Assembly: GCF_900110645.1 (NCBI RefSeq)
Contig: NZ_FOFB01000008.1
Coordinates: forward strand, 124,001-188,000
Length of the DNA: 64,000 nucleotides
Source: Neolewinella agarilytica
GTDB lineage: Bacteria; Bacteroidota; Bacteroidia; Chitinophagales; Saprospiraceae
Reading direction: 5' to 3'
The translations under genes were made by a program, and so were the position numbers. Under the pieces are notes generated by a model. That model made no database searches. It worked only from the letters and a program-made list of their open reading frames with translations, and was not told where the DNA came from. Positions 43,275-51,649 of this stretch are shown piece by piece. The first letter of the stretch is position 1, and every line of letters starts with the position of its first letter.

Positions 43275-44737
43275 TATTTACCTTTGCCCTGAAGCAATAC
43301 CACCACGGTATAGAAGAGAATCTTGAAGTCCAGCCCCAATGATCGGTTCTCGATGTAGAGAATATCGAATTTCAGTCGCTGGATCATCTCATCGACGTTG
43401 CTGGCGTAGCCGTATTTTACTTGCCCCCAGCTGGTGATGCCCGGGCGAACTTTCAACAGATGCCGATAATGCGGTGCCCGCGCGCTGATGAGATCAATGT
43501 AATGTTTTCGTTCAGGGCGAGGACCGACGAGGGACATCTCCCCCCGCAGTACGTTCCAGAATTGCGGTAATTCATCCAGCCGCCATTTACGCATTACGGC
43601 CCCCCAGGGGGTGCAGCGATCATCAGTGTCACTACTCAGTTGAGGGCCTCCCGCTTCTGCGTCGAGATACATCGAGCGAAACTTGATGATATTAAAGGGC
43701 TGTCCGTTAAGGCCGATTCTTTCCTGCTGATAAAAAACGGGCCCCTCACTGGAAAGCCTGACCCGAATAGCGATATAAGCCAATAAGGGGCTCAGCAAAA
43801 CGAGCATGATGGCCGAGACAAGCAGGTCAATTACCCGCTTCAGGAAGCGTTGCCAACGTGGCATCATCTCCTGCCTGATCTCGATGAGAACGGCTCCGAA
43901 AACGTGGTCCATCTTTACGGAGCCGAGCATGATGTCGTACATGTCGGGGATGATCTTGACGAGCACTTTCTCCTCATAGGCAGAGAGGACATTGAGCAGC
44001 TCCCGCAGTCGGTTATGCTGACTGGTTTCGATGGCGATGATGACTTCTTCGACGTTGTGGGTTTCAATGACTTCGGCCAGTTTTTTAAGATTTCCGAGTA
44101 AAGGCAGGCTTCTACTCAGCAGCGGCGGCGCAGAGCGCCGCGAATCAACAAAGCCCACAAAACGATACCCCAGCCCCTTCGGCTGATCACAAATTTCCTG
44201 ATGGAGGTTGACGGCCGCTTCGCTACCACCGATGATGAGGGTGTTGAAGCTAATCTCCCCCGCTTTGAGTCTTCTGCTCGCCCGGGTCAGGAGGACCATT
44301 CGGAAAAGGGCTGTAATGGAGAAGTGGAGGCCCAGCAGCGTCAGAAAATTCTGGTAGTAGTCATGATAATCTCCCGCAGCATCATCGAGCAGAATGGCGA
44401 AGAATAACAGCAGGACACCACCCGTGGAAAGCAGCAGTGTGTGGGCCAGCGTGCTGAGGCGGCTGAGACGATAAATGTCGCGATACTGATCGAAAAGGGC
44501 GTAGCCCAAAACCCAGCCGAGGGGAATGATGATACTGCCCCAGAAATAGTTGATATCGGTCAGGCTTTCGGGCGTAACGATATTGCCTTCCTTCCCGCTG
44601 CGAGCGAGGAAGAAGACCGTCCAGGCCAGCCAGGCAGCCAGAAAATCAGCCACCACATACACCCTCCGGTCGCGGCGGCGACGGCGGGCCGTGTCTGGCC
44701 GAAGGCCGGGAGGTTGATTTGGTACGGTTTGGGTCAA
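43274..44737 (-). CDS. undecaprenyl-phosphate sugar phosphotransferase (WcaJ/PssY-like)
   Basis: A 487-aa inner-membrane enzyme that attaches the first sugar phosphate to undecaprenyl phosphate in exopolysaccharide synthesis. N-terminal membrane helices lead to a Rossmann-like CoA-binding region (TLIIGGSEAAVNLHQEI), a further helix (VIDLLVSAIMLVLLSPLLAY), and the catalytic bacterial-sugar-transferase domain. The latter has KFRSMYLDAE, RKWRLDELPQFWNVLRGEMS, VGPRPER and RPGITSWGQVKYGY. It ends a minus-strand set of three genes. The sugar cannot be read out. Confidence 0.9.
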   Translation of the reverse strand: MTQTVPNQPPGLRPDTARRRRRDRRVYVVADFLAAWLAWTVFFLARSGKEGNIVTPESLTDINYFWGSIIIPLGWVLGYALFDQYRDIYRLSRLSTLAHTLLLSTGGVLLLFFAILLDDAAGDYHDYYQNFLTLLGLHFSITALFRMVLLTRASRRLKAGEISFNTLIIGGSEAAVNLHQEICDQPKGLGYRFVGFVDSRRSAPPLLSRSLPLLGNLKKLAEVIETHNVEEVIIAIETSQHNRLRELLNVLSAYEEKVLVKIIPDMYDIMLGSVKMDHVFGAVLIEIRQEMMPRWQRFLKRVIDLLVSAIMLVLLSPLLAYIAIRVRLSSEGPVFYQQERIGLNGQPFNIIKFRSMYLDAEAGGPQLSSDTDDRCTPWGAVMRKWRLDELPQFWNVLRGEMSLVGPRPERKHYIDLISARAPHYRHLLKVRPGITSWGQVKYGYASNVDEMIQRLKFDILYIENRSLGLDFKILFYTVVVLLQGKGK

Positions 44738-44740
44738 GCG

Positions 44741-45589
44741 CTAAAAGTAAAGCAGTTTAATATTGTCGAGATAGACTTCTGCCTCCGTTTCATCAGGCGG
44801 CAGCAAAGCCGATAGGATCAGTTGAAATTCATCGAGGTTGGCCAATACAATTACTTCACTCAGGTTGAAGTAGATTTTCGTCCATTCATTCCGCGGGGAA
44901 AATCCGGGGTCAAAGACCCGGACGTTTTCAATTCCCCGGTTACCCGTTACGCCCCAAACCACCGGTGCTTCGCTCCGGAAATCGAGTTCGAGCCAAACGT
45001 AGGGCCGAACGTCAATCAGGCCCTGCAGTTGCTGAAAGGTGGCCAGCTCAATGAGCGGCTCATCTTCATTAAGACGGAGACGACCACTAAAGCTTCCACT
45101 TCTTACGACATCCTCAACCCGCGTAAACGTGGCCTCGCCGACCACCACTTCGGTAAATGCCCGGTTAGTGCCAAGCTCAAAGTCTTCAAAAACAGCTGTC
45201 TTAACGTCGGAACGGTAAGTGATGGGCAGTACTCCAAGATCAATGACTTCACCTGGCACCAGGTCCAGCGTCCGGGTAACCGGAGTGTAGAAATCATACA
45301 CGTCCGGAGTAGCGCTGATCCCATTTTGCCGTATGCCGGCTTCCAGACGGATATTCTGACTACCAAGGGCATTAATCGGGATTCGGGCCGGAAGGGGGAA
45401 AGCCCCGATGAAGGAGTTATCATCATCGAAGAAAGCCCAAACCTCGGTTATGTTCGTAGTCTCAGGTCCGTTCCCGGCAACCGTAAAGTTGAAATCTTCC
45501 ACCAGGACGAAGGCCGGAGCCACCTCCAGGTCCGGCGGGCAGCCGGTCAGAAAAATCAAAGCGGCCAGAAGAAAAAAGAGCTGTTTCAT
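44741..45589 (-). CDS. lipoprotein with beta-sandwich domain, unknown function
   Basis: A 282-aa protein with leader and lipobox IFLTGC. The second half (VFEDFELGTNRAF, SGSFSGRLRLNEDEPL, YVWLELDFRSEAPVV, AEVYLDNIKLLYF) looks like a jelly-roll carbohydrate-binding module (CBM). It lies 3 bp upstream of the sugar-transferase gene on the same strand and 33 bp downstream of the Gfo/Idh gene, so all three are probably one operon. A surface glycan role is likely but unproven. Confidence 0.7.
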   Translation of the reverse strand: MKQLFFLLAALIFLTGCPPDLEVAPAFVLVEDFNFTVAGNGPETTNITEVWAFFDDDNSFIGAFPLPARIPINALGSQNIRLEAGIRQNGISATPDVYDFYTPVTRTLDLVPGEVIDLGVLPITYRSDVKTAVFEDFELGTNRAFTEVVVGEATFTRVEDVVRSGSFSGRLRLNEDEPLIELATFQQLQGLIDVRPYVWLELDFRSEAPVVWGVTGNRGIENVRVFDPGFSPRNEWTKIYFNLSEVIVLANLDEFQLILSALLPPDETEAEVYLDNIKLLYF

Positions 45590-45622
45590 TTAGTGTTTTT
45601 GAGCGAAGGCAGGGTAACAAGC

Positions 45623-46627
45623 TCACACCGTGGGCTGGGGCAACTTCCGCTGGTTATCGTTCACCGCTTCCATAATACGATGTGCTAAGGCTAACGCACG
45701 ATAACCGTCTTCGATGCTGACGGCAGCGGGTTTTCCGTTGGTTATGCTGTCCGCAAGACTTTCCAGCTCCATCTGAATCGCATTAACGGGGCCGCTATCG
45801 GGCTGATCGACGTGAATAATGCGTTTGCCCTTCGGGGTATCCAGGGGGAATTGCTGTCCAACGGCCGGTATATCCTTTGAGTTCTGCTCAAATAGGCGGA
45901 CGACCTGGCTTTCCTTCTCCAGCAAATCGAGGCTGATGTAAGCGTCGGGTTGGAAGAGGCGCACTTTGCGCATATTCTTCAGGCTGATGCGGGAGGCGGT
46001 GAGGTTCGCTACGGCTCCGCCCTTAAATTCGATGCGGGCGTTGACGATGTCGGGTTGATCGCTCAGGACGGCCACGCCGCTGGCGCGCACATCGGCCACT
46101 TCATCGTCGGCCAGCTTCAGGATGATGTCCAGGTCGTGGATCATAAGATCAAGCACAACGCTGACGTCTACCCCGCGCGGGTTGAACATGGCTAAACGAT
46201 GGGCTTCAATGAAGTAGGGCTTTACCGTCAGATCACCCAGGGCGAGCAGGGCGGGGTTAAAGCGCTCTACGTGGCCAACCTGCACCAGCTTGCGGGTTTT
46301 ACGGCTGAGCTCAATGAGTTCTTTGGCTTCCTCCAGCGTTTCCGTAAGGGGTTTTTCGACGAAGACGTGGCAGCCCCCCAACAGTGCCTGCTTCACCAGC
46401 GCGAAGTGGGTGGGCGTTGGGGTGACGACATCGACGACATCGCTGGCGGCGATCAGTTCTTCCGGGCTGTCGTAAGCCTTCACGTTAAACTCGGCCGCTA
46501 CGTGGCGGGCCATGTCAGTATCGGCGTCGTAGAAGCCGATCAGATCGTAGTGCGCCCTGGCCAGGCGAATGCACTTGAGGTGAATTTTACCGAGGTGGCC
46601 GACCCCGAGGAGACCCATTTTTAGCAT
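45623..46627 (-). CDS. Gfo/Idh/MocA-family oxidoreductase
   Basis: A 334-aa NAD(P)-dependent oxidoreductase of the glucose-fructose oxidoreductase fold. The N-terminal LGVGHLGKIHLKCIRL holds the Rossmann loop, and VFVEKPLTET holds the conserved EKP Lys. Such enzymes oxidise or epimerise nucleotide or free sugars. It heads the probable operon with the lipoprotein and the sugar transferase, which fits a role in making a glycan precursor. A TACCTTTG box (46639-46632, minus strand) ends 4 bases before the ATG at 46627; ATG at 46618 is an alternative start. Confidence 0.87.
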   Translation of the reverse strand: MLKMGLLGVGHLGKIHLKCIRLARAHYDLIGFYDADTDMARHVAAEFNVKAYDSPEELIAASDVVDVVTPTPTHFALVKQALLGGCHVFVEKPLTETLEEAKELIELSRKTRKLVQVGHVERFNPALLALGDLTVKPYFIEAHRLAMFNPRGVDVSVVLDLMIHDLDIILKLADDEVADVRASGVAVLSDQPDIVNARIEFKGGAVANLTASRISLKNMRKVRLFQPDAYISLDLLEKESQVVRLFEQNSKDIPAVGQQFPLDTPKGKRIIHVDQPDSGPVNAIQMELESLADSITNGKPAAVSIEDGYRALALAHRIMEAVNDNQRKLPQPTV

Positions 46628-46631
46628 TAGA

Positions 46632-46639
46632 CAAAGGTA
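46632..46639 (-). promoter_or_regulatory. -7 box TACCTTTG abutting the Gfo/Idh start
   Basis: A perfect TAnnTTTG on the minus strand, ending 4 bases before the ATG at 46627. A transcript from it would be leaderless, or begin just before the second ATG at 46618. The divergent DJ-1 gene has a similar box (TAGATTTA, 46696-46703) 4 bases from its own ATG. Confidence 0.55.
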
Positions 46640-46707
46640 GGAATTCTCGATTTGCTGCGCAGTACTTCGTGCTCTTGATTCTCGATATTTGATATTAGAT
46701 TTACGCC

Positions 46708-47457
46708 ATGCGTAACCTTTTACCGTTTGTCCTGCTCTTTACCTTTGCTTGCTCCTCAGAAGAGCCTTCATCCCACCTGCGCCCCGTCGCCCAAACAACG
46801 GAAGAAGTACCGGATTTCAGCGATCCCAACGAAGAAGTCTACAACGTGGCGCTGCTCATTATGGACGGCGTCTACAATACCGAACTGACGGCGCCCTATG
46901 ACATTTTTCAGCACACGATTTTTCGCGACGGTATCCGGCCGATGAAGACCTTCACCGTGGCCGCGAATCGCGAACCGGTAACGACTTTCGAAGGGATGCG
47001 AATCCTGCCCGACCTGGGCTATGAGACTGATAAATTGCCGCGTATCGACATCCTCGTGGTGCCGAGCGCGGAGCACCACCTGGACAGTGATCTGGAAAAT
47101 GAAGCACTGCTCGATTTTGTCCGCAAAGTAGATGAGCAGGCTACCTTCGTTACCAGTCATTGCGACGGCGCCTTCGTGCTGGCCAAAGCGGGTCTGCTGG
47201 ACGGGCATGTGTCTACCACTTTCCCGTCCGACATCGATAAAATGCGGGAAATGTTCCCCGAGCTGGACATTCGCAAAGACGTGCTTTTCGTACACGACGG
47301 CAAGTACATCACGAGTGCTGGCGGAGCGAAGTCCTTCGAGGCCGCACTCTACCTCGCCGAGCACCTCTATGGCGACAGCATCGCCCGCTCACTGGCTGGC
47401 GGGCTGGTGATTGACTGGGAGTTGGAGCAAGTACCGCACTTAGTGGTAGGGGAGTAA
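46708..47457 (+). CDS. DJ-1/PfpI-family lipoprotein
   Basis: A 249-aa protein. A leader with lipobox FTFACSSE marks it as a probable lipoprotein, unlike most cytosolic DJ-1 proteins. The class-I glutamine-amidotransferase-like fold has NVALLIMDGVYNTELTAPYD and the nucleophile-elbow SHCDGAFVLAKAG with its Cys. Members act as glyoxalases, chaperones or regulators. The GATase-like fold is clear, the function is not. The 3' end runs into a purine-rich tandem repeat. Confidence 0.82.
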   Translation: MRNLLPFVLLFTFACSSEEPSSHLRPVAQTTEEVPDFSDPNEEVYNVALLIMDGVYNTELTAPYDIFQHTIFRDGIRPMKTFTVAANREPVTTFEGMRILPDLGYETDKLPRIDILVVPSAEHHLDSDLENEALLDFVRKVDEQATFVTSHCDGAFVLAKAGLLDGHVSTTFPSDIDKMREMFPELDIRKDVLFVHDGKYITSAGGAKSFEAALYLAEHLYGDSIARSLAGGLVIDWELEQVPHLVVGE

Positions 47458-47506
47458 GGGAGTAAGGGAGTAAAGGGAGAAAGGGGAAAAAGGAAAAAAG
47501 GGGGGA
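47448..47506 (+). repeat. purine-rich tandem repeat (GGGAGTAA)n
   Basis: Three near-copies of GGGAGTAA continue into G/A-only sequence across the stop codon of the DJ-1 gene (TAA at 47455-47457). Confidence 0.6.
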
Positions 47507-47566
47507 CGTGGATTGATAGGAGCTTGATTTTGCGCCAGACACAGTTCAGTTAACACTCCCCAAAAC

Positions 47567-47604
47567 AAGAGGAGCAGACTGCAACGCGGCAATCTGCTCC
47601 TCTT
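47567..47604. terminator. perfect 12-bp hairpin between convergent DJ-1 and YceI genes
   Basis: AAGAGGAGCAGA pairs with TCTGCTCCTCTT around a 14-base loop. Convergent genes flank it. A diffuse CTGCAAC-type repeat follows (47620-47676), like that at 33811. Confidence 0.65.
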
Positions 47605-47679
47605 AAAGTATTCTCGTATCCTGCAACTTGGATCAGCCTGCAAGCCGGAATCTGCAACCTGTAATCTGCAACCTGCAGG

Positions 47680-48351
47680 TTACTTATTCGCTACGATCAT
47701 CAGCTCCAGGCCAACGTCGTTGCTGATTACCTTATCCTTAGTCAGCCCTTCGATGGCGCTGTTGCCATAAACGATTCCCCAGTCCAGGCGGTTAATCGTG
47801 AACTTAGGAGTAGTAGCCTTAAACTGGCCGCCATCCATGCTTACGGTAGCGGGGATCGTTACGTTACGAGTTTCCCCTTTGAGGGTAAGGTCGCCGGAAA
47901 TTTCGTGGGTTGTTCCGTCAGTAGTTTCGCTAACGGGCTGGACTTTGGTGATCGTGAAAGAAGCCATGGGGAACTTTTCCACTTCAAAGAAGTCTTCGCC
48001 TTTGAGGTGACCGATGAGCTTGTCGCCTCCTTTGTCAGCAGGCATATCCGTGTTCGTAATCTGGCGGATGTCCATCGTGAATTTGCCACCAACGAGCTTA
48101 CCTCCGGCGATGCGGAGCTGGCCGTCAGAAACGGGGATCGTACCGGTATGGCTGTCGCCAAGAACCTTAGCACCTTCCCAGTTGACGACACTGGCGGCGG
48201 GGTCAACAACGTACTGGGTAGCGGCTACGAGTTCAGTCGTTGCACCGGCGGCTTCACCAACGGCTTCAGAGGAGCCAATGGCTTCCCCTTCAGGGCCACC
48301 GCAGGAAGCAATAATGGTCGCAAAAGCGAGGAGATAGAAAAAGCGTTTCAT
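47680..48351 (-). CDS. YceI-family lipoprotein
   Basis: The ATG at 48351 gives 223 aa (MKRFFYLLAFATIIASCGG); the frame to 48357 begins at TTG and is less likely. The lipobox is IIASCGG. The YceI lipocalin-like domain has ASVVNWEGAKVLGDSHTGTI and LVGGKFTMDIRQITNTD, then strands ending AIEGLTKDKVISNDVGLELM. Members bind isoprenoids or long-chain lipids in the periplasm. Confidence 0.9.
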   Translation of the reverse strand: MKRFFYLLAFATIIASCGGPEGEAIGSSEAVGEAAGATTELVAATQYVVDPAASVVNWEGAKVLGDSHTGTIPVSDGQLRIAGGKLVGGKFTMDIRQITNTDMPADKGGDKLIGHLKGEDFFEVEKFPMASFTITKVQPVSETTDGTTHEISGDLTLKGETRNVTIPATVSMDGGQFKATTPKFTINRLDWGIVYGNSAIEGLTKDKVISNDVGLELMIVANK

Positions 48352-48535
48352 AGTCAATGTTGGTTTGTGGAGTGGGGCAAAACACGCCCCGGTCAGATTT
48401 TATATTAAGTGAGTAACAGCAAACATAGCTCCCTTGTTAAGCCGTAAGGCAAAAAAACAGGAATTAAATGTACCAACATCAGCCAGTAGTTGCGCTGAGG
48501 CTGGGTCTTGCTTTCTGATAGTTCCACCGGGATGC

Positions 48536-49948
<1,413 letters not shown>

Positions 49949-49990
49949 TGCTGGATATATTTTGTGGTTACCGGGGTACTTCCCTTATCT

Positions 49991-49998
49991 GCAAAGGT
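49991..49998 (-). promoter_or_regulatory. -7 box TACCTTTG upstream of gnd
   Basis: A perfect TAnnTTTG on the minus strand, 43 bases before the gnd ATG. No -33 TTTG is clear. Confidence 0.45.
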
Positions 49999-50022
49999 AA
50001 GTCTTTCGGCTTTGTTCGTTTT

Positions 50023-50049
50023 TGGGCGCAGCCGCAGGTGCAAAGATTG
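50023..50049 (+). repeat. dispersed repeat copy, intergenic
   Basis: GGGCGCAGCCGCAGGTGCAA, the same variant as the copy at 54498. The two copies bracket the Cys-rich/GLPGLI/TonB block. Confidence 0.75.
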
Positions 50050-50248
50050 GACGAGAAGCAGGGGTACTAAGACAGGTAGTAGGGCTAATTCCTTCCGTTC
50101 AGATTACCGGGCAAACAACCTGAAGAGAATTGGCTTTATTAAAAAATCGTTGCAACAGAATAATTTCGTTTCTACTCAACAATTGGACTTTCAGTTTGCA
50201 AAACACATTTATTAAATTCGATATAAGTTAATGTTTATGAATTGCTTG

Positions 50249-50269
50249 GTTGTTGTTGTTGTTGTTGTT
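50249..50269. repeat. (GTT)n microsatellite
   Basis: About seven GTT units lie 74 bp before the Cys-rich protein gene. Slippage could change promoter spacing. Confidence 0.65.
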
Positions 50270-50342
50270 AAAATTGTGGCATCTAATAAATGAGAGTAAA
50301 CAATGTTAATTTTTCTCTCTTATTTTCTGCTTTGGAATAAGC

Positions 50343-50690
50343 TTGAGTTTTAGCCCTGTTACTTTCCTGAATCTTGTTTTCATAAAATTATTTTTATTGA
50401 GTTTGTTGATGACCTTTGGGTTGTCTATGACAAACACCAGTTCGCTTGCTACAGATGGTAGCGAAGAAAACCTGTGCCTGAGTGAGTACAGCTTGGTTGA
50501 TTCAACCGTTCCTATGGAAGATACTCACCCTTGCTTAGCCGGTTGTGAGGAATATATTGTAAGGACTTACTGTGGAGCAACTGTTAGGTTTCAACATTGT
50601 CCGTGTCCGTGGTTTCCACCCTTTCAAGTCCAACGCTACAACATAATCAGGGGTATATGCGGCGATGGCAGCGGCGGAGGGGCGCCTTAA
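50343..50690 (+). CDS. Cys-rich exported small protein
   Basis: A 115-aa AT-rich gene. The start is taken as TTG at 50343; ATG at 50409 would lose part of the signal. A hydrophobic leader (FIKLFLLSLLMTFGLSMT) precedes a mature part with seven Cys (LCL, PCL, GCE, YCG, HCPCP, ICG) and a C-terminal GDGSGGGAP. The pattern suggests a disulfide-rich secreted peptide or surface-binding protein. It is followed within 100 bp by the GLPGLI gene and TonB receptor. No family is recognised. It is a candidate partner or substrate of that pair. Confidence 0.55.
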   Translation: MSFSPVTFLNLVFIKLFLLSLLMTFGLSMTNTSSLATDGSEENLCLSEYSLVDSTVPMEDTHPCLAGCEEYIVRTYCGATVRFQHCPCPWFPPFQVQRYNIIRGICGDGSGGGAP

Positions 50691-50785
50691 AATATGTATT
50701 CAGATAACTGAATGATCTAATAACAATATTTATGTGGGGAAATAGCGTTTTTGCTACGTCCCCACACTTTTTTATTTTATTTATT

Positions 50786-51640
50786 ATGACCAAATGGATC
50801 CTATTAGCTTGTATCTCTGCATTTGGAAGTGTTTGTTGTGCGCAGTTGACTAAAACAGTCGACTATGCTTTAATCTACGACCTTTCGTACATAAGAGATA
50901 CCTCTACCAACGAATACCACCATGGCTATGAATGCCTCGCCATACGGGCGGGTGATGAAGGACGTTTTCAAGATTTTAACGCTCATTTTAACGACTCCAT
51001 AATCCTCTCATTTGAAGAACGCTACCCTGGTTTGAATACTGCATCACTTCCTAAGGATAAACTTAACGCAGTATTGGACGAACTCGATGCCACCATGGCA
51101 AAATGGCAAAAGCCGCATACTGATAAATACAGGATAATAAAAGATTTTGGTAAAGGTCATTCAAAAATGGTGTCGATCTACGACTTAACTCCTCAGCACC
51201 TTGAACAACCATTAGCGCAAGACTGGCAGCTAACTGCCGTTCAGGACACCCTTGCCGGAATGCGCTGTTATCAGGCAACAACATGCTATGGTGGCCGTAA
51301 TTACGTGGCCTGGTATAACCCCGATATTCCTATTTCCGACGGTCCCTACGTTTTCGCTGGCTTGCCCGGCTTAATTGTGAAAATAAGCGACGAGCAAAAT
51401 TGGTACAGTTTTACGCTTAAACGGGTAAGTTTAGAACCGCACGAACGCTTTTGGAATGATTACTTTATGCTGTCCGCCAGTACGCCCGTTAGTCGGGAGG
51501 TATTTGTCCAAACCATGAAAGAAAGAAAAGAGAACCCTAAGATACCTGGGCTCATTGGACAAGAGCCAGAAGAGGTACGTCTCCGCAGGAAGAATGGATT
51601 TAAAAAACGCTTCGATTTGCTATTAGAGCAAAACAACTAG
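50786..51640 (+). CDS. GLPGLI-family exported protein
   Basis: The ATG at 50786 gives 284 aa (MTKWILLACISAFGSVCCAQ), a typical Bacteroidota leader ending in CAQ. The name motif GLPGLIVKI lies in FAGLPGLIVKISDEQNWYSF, preceded by the AWYNPDIPISDGPY-like block. The family (TIGR01200) is exported, of unknown function and usually beside a TonB-type receptor, as here. The gene is AT-rich, like the Cys-rich gene before it. It ends 9 bp before the receptor gene, so the two are likely co-transcribed. Confidence 0.9.
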   Translation: MTKWILLACISAFGSVCCAQLTKTVDYALIYDLSYIRDTSTNEYHHGYECLAIRAGDEGRFQDFNAHFNDSIILSFEERYPGLNTASLPKDKLNAVLDELDATMAKWQKPHTDKYRIIKDFGKGHSKMVSIYDLTPQHLEQPLAQDWQLTAVQDTLAGMRCYQATTCYGGRNYVAWYNPDIPISDGPYVFAGLPGLIVKISDEQNWYSFTLKRVSLEPHERFWNDYFMLSASTPVSREVFVQTMKERKENPKIPGLIGQEPEEVRLRRKNGFKKRFDLLLEQNN

Positions 51641-51649
51641 CCCGAGCAT

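Larger units (their letters stand above)
49999..50342. other. AT-rich intergenic region with a dispersed repeat and a trinucleotide tract
   Basis: It contains the dispersed-repeat copy at 50023-50049 and a (TTG)n tract at 50249-50269. The base composition falls sharply to AT-rich here and stays so through the Cys-rich gene and GLPGLI gene. No gene is seen in it. Confidence 0.6.
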
